Under the pieces are notes generated by a model. It was given only the letters and a program-made list of their open reading frames with translations. It did not search any database and was not told the DNA's origin. Below, piece after piece: positions 1 to 4,873 of a stretch of DNA of 7,548 bases. The position numbers and the translations under genes were made by a program. The stretch's first letter is position 1; the number at the start of each line of letters is the position of its first letter. Where the stretch lies: positions 1-7,548 of the forward strand of contig JAJZNH010000644.1 in the NCBI GenBank assembly GCA_021811745.1, in the 5' to 3' direction. Source of the stretch: Acidobacteriota bacterium (GTDB taxonomy: Bacteria; Acidobacteriota; Terriglobia; Terriglobales; Acidobacteriaceae).

Positions 1-69
1 CGCGGCGAAACGCGCCGGAACAACGCTACCCGCGCAGCGAGCCACTACAGTAAGCGCGTCGCCCCTCAC
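1..69 (-). CDS. Possible start of the next operon gene (5' end only, unknown product)
   Basis: A GTG codon (minus strand, 69-67) overlaps the TGA stop of the flippase gene in a GTGA arrangement. From it 23 codons stay open to the left edge of the window, beginning MRGDALTVVARCAG. The other two minus-strand frames both contain stops in this stretch. The 4-nt overlap repeats the coupling seen between the chain-length regulator and the flippase, which is the main reason to propose a gene here. The Shine-Dalgarno support is weak, with only a GAG about 9 nt upstream. The peptide is too short to assign a family. By context it would be another polysaccharide biosynthesis gene such as a glycosyltransferase, but that is inference only. 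A chance open frame cannot be excluded over 69 nt. Confidence 0.33.
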   Translation of the reverse strand, partial: MRGDALTVVARCAGSVVPARFAA

Positions 70-1352
70 GTAGGCAGTCTCGTGGAATGGAAAAGATGAA
101 CATTATGGCGGCGTAGAATAAGGAACATGAGGGCGGCAACTATAAACTCTGTGACGAGCACCGAGGCTCCAGCGCCAGGTGCCGTATAAAGACGAATGAG
201 AGGGATAGCAAGCGCGAGGTTTAATAGCCCCGCGAAGAACAAGATTCGGCTGAACTGCCGGTCGAGGCCGAATGGCACCATGACCTGAATTCCCAGCACA
301 TTGCTGATAGTCACGACAAACGGAAGAAAGGCGATCCAGCGGACTACGGGGAGGCTCCCTGCCGCGGAATGTCCGAAGAGAAGAAGCACCGCGGGGCGGG
401 CCAGCAATAGGACGCCGATGGATACTGCTAGGCTGGCTGCCCCCATCCATAGGAGCATCTGCACTGCAAAACGGACAGCTGCATCTCTTGATTTCGCAGC
501 CAAATTGGCTATGTGAGGAAAAACGGCCTGGGTGACCGGCCCAAACAGTCCCTGAAGAGCGCGAACCATTTTTTCGGCGACGCTGAAATAGCCCGCTTGA
601 ACATTTCCCGCAAGCAGGCCGACGAGGAAGACATTCGTGTTGGTGTAGAGACTAATGGCCGCCGTTGAGATGAATAAGTGCCATCCATCTACCAACGTGG
701 CCTTGACGTCAGCCGCACTGGGCCGAGATGGACGTACCTTTAACTTATGGAATGCGACCCACAAGCCCGCAACTCCGCCGACCACGGGCACCGCAGACTG
801 AATTGCAAGAGCGAGAAGAGCATCTGTGGGATGATGCACAAACCCGAATAGTGCCGCCGCCCCGAGCAGTCGAGATATGCCGACAATGCCTGAGATATAT
901 CCCATCTGCTCTATCCCCTGAAAGTACCAGAGAGGAAATAGAACATTTCCAATTACTGCGGCATAAGCGACGAAGAAGAACGCGCTGTTTTGATGAAAGC
1001 GCGGCACAAGGTCCACAACTGTAACAAGGACTAGTGCGCCGACAAGCATGAAAGTCAGCTTGATCACCAGCACGGAGGAGAAGACGCGCGATACTGCCTC
1101 GCGATCATCATTCTTCATCGCAACGGAGCGAGTCGCCGAAAAATTGAACCCGTAATCGGTGAACAAGGTAAAGTACAGCGCGAACGATTGTGCAAAGGCA
1201 TACAGGCCGTACATATTCATCCCCAAGACGCGGACCAAATAAGGCAGTACCGCCATGGGAACGATGTAGTTTAGGCCCTGCAGGATATATAAGGAGAAAA
1301 TATTTCCAGCAAGACGACGCTCTCCGCGCATTGCTGCGGGCAGGATGCTCAA
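66..1352 (-). CDS. wzx: Polysaccharide repeat-unit flippase (Wzx-like, PST/RfbX family)
   Basis: This is a 428-residue polytopic inner-membrane protein of the polysaccharide transporter (PST) branch of the MOP superfamily. These proteins flip undecaprenyl-linked repeat units from the cytoplasmic to the periplasmic face. The N-terminal hallmark is at about residues 36-77: LPYLVRVLG, MYGLYAFAQS, then a FTDYGFNFSATRSVA block. PLWYFQGIEQM follows at about 140-150, and the central YTNTNVFLVG...AGYFSVAEKMVRA block at about 236-265. Hydrophobic stretches alternate with short charged loops over the whole length, consistent with about 12 membrane segments, and the length is normal for the family. The start is TTG at 1352, inside a TTGA overlap with the stop of the upstream wzz-like gene, with AAAGGG 6 nt upstream. 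An in-frame ATG at codon 8 lacks a good ribosome site. The family is clear; the exact substrate cannot be read from the sequence. Confidence 0.93.
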   Translation of the reverse strand: MSILPAAMRGERRLAGNIFSLYILQGLNYIVPMAVLPYLVRVLGMNMYGLYAFAQSFALYFTLFTDYGFNFSATRSVAMKNDDREAVSRVFSSVLVIKLTFMLVGALVLVTVVDLVPRFHQNSAFFFVAYAAVIGNVLFPLWYFQGIEQMGYISGIVGISRLLGAAALFGFVHHPTDALLALAIQSAVPVVGGVAGLWVAFHKLKVRPSRPSAADVKATLVDGWHLFISTAAISLYTNTNVFLVGLLAGNVQAGYFSVAEKMVRALQGLFGPVTQAVFPHIANLAAKSRDAAVRFAVQMLLWMGAASLAVSIGVLLLARPAVLLLFGHSAAGSLPVVRWIAFLPFVVTISNVLGIQVMVPFGLDRQFSRILFFAGLLNLALAIPLIRLYTAPGAGASVLVTEFIVAALMFLILRRHNVHLFHSTRLPT

Positions 1353-2632
1353 TTGGAACCCTTTGTTTTGCGGCGTCGAACCGATTGCAGAATTAGAATG
1401 GCAAGCGCCTTCGCGGGGTGCGAATCGTCACTCAATTCCCATAATTTAGACACGACTATCCATGCGATGCCAGCAAACAAAAAGAAAAAGAGGCCAAAGA
1501 TGACAATATAGCTACGGTGCGGGCCTGACTTCTTCTCCGGCAAGCTAGGCGCGTCGAGCACTTCGATGGGTAGGATTTGCTCGGCTTCCCGAACCCTGGC
1601 GAGCTCGTATTGTTTAGTTAAAGTCTCATATAACGTTTCCTCCATAGTTACTTGCCGAGAGAGGTCAAAGTAGGTCAACCCTAAAAGGGGCAACTCGCGG
1701 ACGGAGGGGAGGGTCTGGTCAGGATGGTGGTTGGCAGCGTTAGCACTCGTTCCTGCCCCGGTCATCTTCCTTAGTTGTTCCTGCAGTTCATTGACGCGTC
1801 CCTGAGCCTCGCGTACCCGCACATTTTCGCCTGTATACGCAGCTTCTAGTCCGGACAACTCGCTCTGAGCAGCGATCAATTCGGCCTGAAGCCTGCCCGC
1901 CGCATCGACGGTTGCCTCGCCCTGCCTCTCGATATCCAGGGTGGCGTTGCGGCTTGAGAATTCGCTCAACGCGCGAGAGCTCGTATCGAGGTTGGCCTTG
2001 ATCGACTTCAGCCTGCTTTCGAGAAAAATCCGCTCGCGCCGTGCCGAGGATGTGCTAAGGTTGTCGACGAGCTTATCCAGCTCCTGAACGTATGCTTCTG
2101 CAATGTTGCGGGCAAGATAGCGATCTTTGTCTGTCACCGCGATGCTGATGATTCCGCTCTTCCTGTCGGCTACAATGTCGGTTTCCTTTGCCAGAGCCTT
2201 GCGGGCGTCAACATCGAACTTGCAATGATATACGCGTCGCAGGTCAAGGCGGTTAACGATACTGTCCTGGACGGTTCGGCTCTCCAGTATACCTATATAG
2301 GTTGCGCTCGGCGTCGCGCCGCCCGACAAGACTCCCGACAGGCTCCTCCCCATAGAGCCGCCTCCTCCCGCTAATGCGCTGAGTATGAGTTCACCCGAAG
2401 GCGGCCGCCAGTCAGGCGGCATCAATTGCGCTGTGGAGGTGTATTTATTTGGGATCAAGAATGAGAAACCAGCTACAACTAGCGTGCCTACGCCAACTAC
2501 GATGGCCAGCCAGCGGCGGCGCTCCCAAATGGCAGTCACATATTCAGTGATCGGGATGTGTATCGGATACGATGCGTTTTCGATCACGTCTTGCCGGCTC
2601 GCGTTTTGTCGTTGTTCTTCTGTCGTGTTCAA
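1349..2632 (-). CDS. Polysaccharide chain-length regulator (Wzz/GumC family, GNVR domain, no kinase domain)
   Basis: This is an inner-membrane polysaccharide co-polymerase that sets polymer length and links Wzy polymerisation to the outer-membrane exporter. Positions below count from an in-frame TTG at 2656. A short cytoplasmic N-terminus with ITEYVTAIWERRRW leads into TM1 (about 49-68), followed by the Wzz domain containing the KYTSTAQLMPP segment. A large periplasmic region has coiled-coil character at about 205-300. A GNVR-type segment (about 327-381) ends in a proline-rich DAPSLPEKKSGPHR motif just before TM2 (about 382-404). A basic 30-residue tail ends the protein, with no Walker motifs, so no fused BY-kinase. 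I prefer TTG at 2632 (427 aa) over TTG at 2656, because GGAG (2644-2641) lies 8 nt upstream of it while the outer start has only a weak AGAAAG. The stop overlaps the flippase start by 4 nt, indicating one operon. Confidence 0.92.
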   Translation of the reverse strand: MNTTEEQRQNASRQDVIENASYPIHIPITEYVTAIWERRRWLAIVVGVGTLVVAGFSFLIPNKYTSTAQLMPPDWRPPSGELILSALAGGGGSMGRSLSGVLSGGATPSATYIGILESRTVQDSIVNRLDLRRVYHCKFDVDARKALAKETDIVADRKSGIISIAVTDKDRYLARNIAEAYVQELDKLVDNLSTSSARRERIFLESRLKSIKANLDTSSRALSEFSSRNATLDIERQGEATVDAAGRLQAELIAAQSELSGLEAAYTGENVRVREAQGRVNELQEQLRKMTGAGTSANAANHHPDQTLPSVRELPLLGLTYFDLSRQVTMEETLYETLTKQYELARVREAEQILPIEVLDAPSLPEKKSGPHRSYIVIFGLFFFLFAGIAWIVVSKLWELSDDSHPAKALAILILQSVRRRKTKGSN

Positions 2633-2640
2633 GGTTCGAT

Positions 2641-2644
2641 CTCC
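2641..2644 (-). promoter_or_regulatory. Ribosome binding site deciding the TTG start of the Wzz/GumC gene
   Basis: GGAG on the minus strand lies 8 nt upstream of the TTG at 2632. The only other candidate start is a TTG at 2656, 24 nt further upstream and in frame, and it has no comparable purine-rich site. This favours a protein 8 residues shorter than the longest open frame. Confidence 0.5.
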
Positions 2645-2715
2645 GGCGCAGGGCAAACGTGGTTCTTTCTGGTTCCTGGTCGCAAACTGACTTTCCTACT
2701 CATCCTGGCAAGAGA

Positions 2716-2805
2716 TCAGTACACTCCTGCAATAGCGTGCAAAAGCGCAGTTGCCGACATGATTTGTGCTACGCCTATGATGTTCTGCCACGCTACCGAG
2801 CCGCC
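2716..2805 (-). pseudogene. Third SLBB export-protein relic: last 29 codons and stop only
   Basis: Read on the minus strand from 2805, the frame gives GGSVAWQNIIGVAQIM, then SATALLHAIAGVY and a TGA stop at 2718-2716. This aligns without gaps to the C-terminus of the large export protein (GGSQAWRNIVATAS...AFAGVW) and to that of the middle copy (GGSMLWRNLIGTAQIAS...FAGVL). By hand I count 17 of 29 identities to the middle copy, and all three end at a TGA one residue after AGV. Just upstream this frame is closed by a TGA. One base out of frame, HAGLHTGPWIRLCWLIPVKG (about 2866-2807) loosely recalls the preceding AG-x-L...PG-x-S-IVVPEK region, suggesting one more frameshift before homology fades. 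It lies 84 nt upstream of the preferred wzz-like start. The C-terminal match is convincing; the upstream extension is only suggestive. Confidence 0.72.
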
Positions 2806-3021
2806 TTCCTTTCACTGGAATCAGCCAGCACAACCTTATCCATGGACCCGTATGCAACCCCGCGTGCCTCATGCGCACCCAGCGAGTCGTGCTCCGAACC
2901 AGATCCGATTCTGTTCAATTGATCTACAAAGCCATGTCCAATGATGGATGGTCAACTTGCGCACTAAGTTTCGGACCGCAAGACTTCGCTCCCTGTGTAT
3001 TCAATGTTCCAGCTCGCCGAA
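2806..3021. other. Gap between the two SLBB relics, no recognisable gene
   Basis: About 216 nt lie between the third SLBB relic and the end of the middle SLBB pseudogene. Several short frames are open on both strands, but none has a recognisable motif. The part nearest 2806-2866 may be eroded coding sequence of the third relic. The rest shows no terminator hairpin, repeat or RNA gene that I can defend. Confidence 0.4.
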
Positions 3022-3845
3022 TCATAAGACGCCAGCAAAACCAAGGGGAAGAACAAACGCCGACGCAATCTGTGCGGTTCCGATCAGGTTGCGCCAGAGC
3101 ATCGAGCCGCCGATCACCTTTTCGGGAACGACGATGGAGTGGCCGGGATGCATGCGGGTGCTTAAGATGCCGGCGCTGAAGAGGGTGCTTCTCTCGTTGC
3201 CCACCACGGAGCCGTCGGCGCGAACGATGAAGATTTGCCTTTATCACCATAGCGCATCGCTCCGCGGACTTGGGCGAGATACCAGCCGGCATCTTTGCGG
3301 GGCCGATACGTGATGCCCATGGGGTTGTAGACCTGACCGCTGACAAGAACGAAATCGGGGCGCTTGGGTATCACGAGCCTGTCCCGAGCGCGCAGGACTA
3401 TATCGGCGGGCGTATTCTGCCATTGGCCGATGTCGGCGGAGATCTTGATCAGCACCCGGCCGGGGACTGGTTGGGTGCGCAGGGCTGCCAAAACCTCCTG
3501 CCGCTGCTGCTGCATCGCCGCGAATTGCGTCTGTTGATCTTGCGCCGCCGTCGAAACCCCGGCCGCCACGGTTGGGACGCTGGTTTCGATCTGGCGGATC
3601 AATTGCTGGCGGGTGGCTTCTTCGAGTTGCCGTACTTCCACGCGTTCGAGCACCGCCCCCTGTGGGTAGGCATCTGTGCGGAAGCCTCCGGCGCGCTCCA
3701 ACACCGAGCTCAGCAGTTCGCCCTCGTCGATGCCGTAGGTCCCCGCATATTTGACTTCGCCCTGGACGGTGATCGAGGAACCAATTTCGTTCCATCCCGT
3801 CAGTTGCCGAATCCCGACTACGTCTCTCATCTCGGGAAGAATCAT
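3022..3845 (-). pseudogene. 5'-truncated, frameshifted second copy of the SLBB polysaccharide export gene
   Basis: This copy matches residues ~592-866 of the large export protein next door, at roughly 60% identity by eye. It covers the fifth SLBB domain (GIRQLTGWNEIGSSITVQGE, then GTYGIDEGELLSSVLERAGGF), the glutamine-rich linker, the sixth SLBB domain (VLVSGQVYNPMGITYRP) and the C-terminal helix. One base is missing at the T run 3234-3236 (minus strand GGC AAA TCT; restoring one A gives K-IFIVRADG). The frame then shifts, reads 22 residues and stops at 3162. The lost tail continues in the other frame to a TGA at 3024-3022 (STRMHPGHSIVVPEK, then GGSMLWRNLIG...FAGVL). Everything upstream of SLBB5 is absent: no signal peptide and no Poly_export domain. 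Conserved glycines have become arginine (ARDRL for AGDRL, RPRKD for RPGEN, VRG for AGG), supporting decay. An in-frame TTG at 3884 is a weaker alternative start. Confidence 0.85.
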
Positions 3846-3850
3846 AGCTG

Positions 3851-3856
3851 TCCTCC
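3851..3856 (-). promoter_or_regulatory. Strong Shine-Dalgarno in front of the truncated SLBB copy
   Basis: GGAGGA on the minus strand is followed by 5 nt and then ATG at 3845-3843, the first codon of MILPEM. This ATG sits almost exactly where homology to the full-length export gene begins. Either the site is a chance junction product, or the fragment can still be translated into a ~226-residue protein ending at 3162. Confidence 0.5.
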
Positions 3857-3884
3857 GCGGAGAGAAGACCCGAGGCAGGGACAA

Positions 3885-4172
3885 CTTGCAGTATGGATGC
3901 GCGATGGAGAAATGCGTCCCGCCGCCGCGCGCTTTCAGCTATGAATCAGGCGACAGATATTTTTTTGATGCGTCTTCGCCGGATGTTGGTTGCAGAAATT
4001 TGCCGCGTCATGCCCGTTGTGAATTACGGTCTCCGTATTTTTTCATTGGACTCCAGGGATCGCACCTGCCTATCGCAAGTTCGGTTCTCTAGTGCGTTAT
4101 GGGGAGGTAGGACTGATGCAATGGGAATAGGCCCAGCCCCGCGGCGGAGCAGATGCCACTCAGCAAATCGAT
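3885..4172. other. Gene-free stretch between the SLBB pseudogene and the recombinase relic
   Basis: About 290 nt have no recognisable coding content. Frames are open on both strands, but their translations (for example the plus frame starting at 3893) show no family motif. No homology to the 5' part of the export gene is visible. A 5-bp hairpin TACGG-TCT-CCGTA at 4025-4037, followed by six T (4038-4043), is the only structure. It is too short to call a terminator with confidence. The stretch is T-rich compared with the flanking genes. Confidence 0.4.
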
Positions 4173-4445
4173 GTGAAGTCCATGCGTAACGGCATCCGGC
4201 TCCGAAAGGCCGGGATGTGTGACAAAGAGATCCGAACGCTCACATGGGGCCAGATCAATTTTGAGAAGAGCTTCCTCGCTGTTGGCCGGAGTAAAACAGA
4301 GGCTGGTGAAGGCCGCACCATCCCCCTGAACTCTGCGCTGCTTCCGATACTCCAGGAATACGCCGAGTGGTACAAGGAGAAGTTTGGGGCGATCCAATCC
4401 GATTGGTTAATATCCACAGGCAATCCAGAGGGCCTTTTGGTTTGA
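4173..4445 (+). pseudogene. Tyrosine recombinase / phage-type integrase fragment
   Basis: This 90-residue plus-strand fragment corresponds to the start of the catalytic domain of a tyrosine recombinase. KAGMCDKEIRTLTWGQINFE (residues 12-31) matches the family pattern TG[LM]R-x-x-E-[IL]-x-x-L-x-W-x-x-[IV]. VGRSKTEAGEGRTIPLNSAL (37-56) is the beta-hairpin with the conserved catalytic lysine (K41). The first catalytic arginine is replaced by cysteine (C16, codon TGT at 4218-4220), explicable by one C-to-T change. The N-terminal core-binding domain is missing, with a stop in frame at 4128-4130. The HxxR, LGH and tyrosine motifs are also missing: the frame stops at 4443-4445 and I find none of them in 4446-4870. 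It is the only plus-strand gene relic here, and it lies between the intact export gene and its truncated copy. It cannot be an active enzyme as it stands. The family call is solid; the host element is unknown. Confidence 0.82.
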
Positions 4446-4873
4446 GCCGCTTAAAAACGACTCGCGCGGGATCGCTAACGAGGCCCGCGTTGTTGTTGGC
4501 CCACCTTTCGCTGGCTGCTTACTTTCACATTTTCAGATGCACCACGCGCTTATCTTCTTCTCCGCTCCCTGCGTGCAGATGTATTTCCAGACCATGCTTT
4601 CTTCCCGGCCCACCGTGGCTAGCAGAAATTCCCGAGGTCCAGATGGGCTGACCAACAAAGTGCTTCTTCCGTTCCCCGTGCGCCCGCGCCGAGTGGATCG
4701 AACTCTTGCGCTTGATAAGCCAGATCACCTGATCTCGCCGCGCACTTAGGCGGGAACGAGATCAACATGTGGATGAAGTCCAGGGGACGTGAAATCCATT
4801 TGGATGAAAGTGCCTGCACCAATGTCCGAAAATGCTACGGGCTTCTTTCTTCCATGGAAAGTAAGCATCTCTA
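4446..4873. other. Gap downstream of the large SLBB gene, no assignable gene
   Basis: About 430 nt lie between the recombinase relic and the end of the export gene. They contain short open frames on both strands: minus 4868-4746 (40 aa, starting 5 nt after the export gene's stop, MLTFHGRKKPV), minus 4728-4525 (67 aa) and plus 4537-4749 (70 aa). None shows a motif I recognise and none has a convincing ribosome site. No continuation of the recombinase and no further SLBB tail could be found here. I see no clear terminator after the export gene's stop. Confidence 0.4.

Noticed and set aside
2572..2944. Overlapping plus-strand open frames of 116-128 codons opposite the wzz-like start
   Set aside because: They lie antisense to the coding start and to the SLBB relic, have no motif and no ribosome site, and are explained as GC-driven shadow frames.
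3226..3240. Programmed ribosomal frameshift at the lesion in the second SLBB copy
   Set aside because: There is no slippery heptamer or downstream stimulatory structure at GGCAAATCTTC, and the gene already lacks its 5' two thirds.
2924..3346. 140-codon minus frame across the end of the SLBB pseudogene
   Set aside because: It is an out-of-phase reading of the same pseudogene. SLBB homology lies in the other two minus frames, before and after the 3234-3236 lesion.
3270..3944. 224-codon plus-strand open frame antisense to the SLBB pseudogene
   Set aside because: Its translation mirrors the coding strand's composition and has no family motif, while the minus strand has clear homology to the neighbouring export gene.
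4025..4043. Hairpin TACGG-TCT-CCGTA followed by six T, resembling a plus-strand intrinsic terminator
   Set aside because: The stem has only 5 bp and a 3-nt loop, and no plus-strand gene ends just upstream. It fits chance in a T-rich stretch.
4525..4728. 67-codon minus frame rich in Lys/Arg/His
   Set aside because: No recognisable domain, no ribosome site, and a competing plus-strand frame over the same bases. There is not enough to call a gene.
4681..4745. Possible tRNA-like T arm (minus strand GAGTTCGATCCACTC) near the recombinase relic
   Set aside because: The stem does not pair over 5 bp and no acceptor, D or anticodon arms can be drawn at normal spacing.
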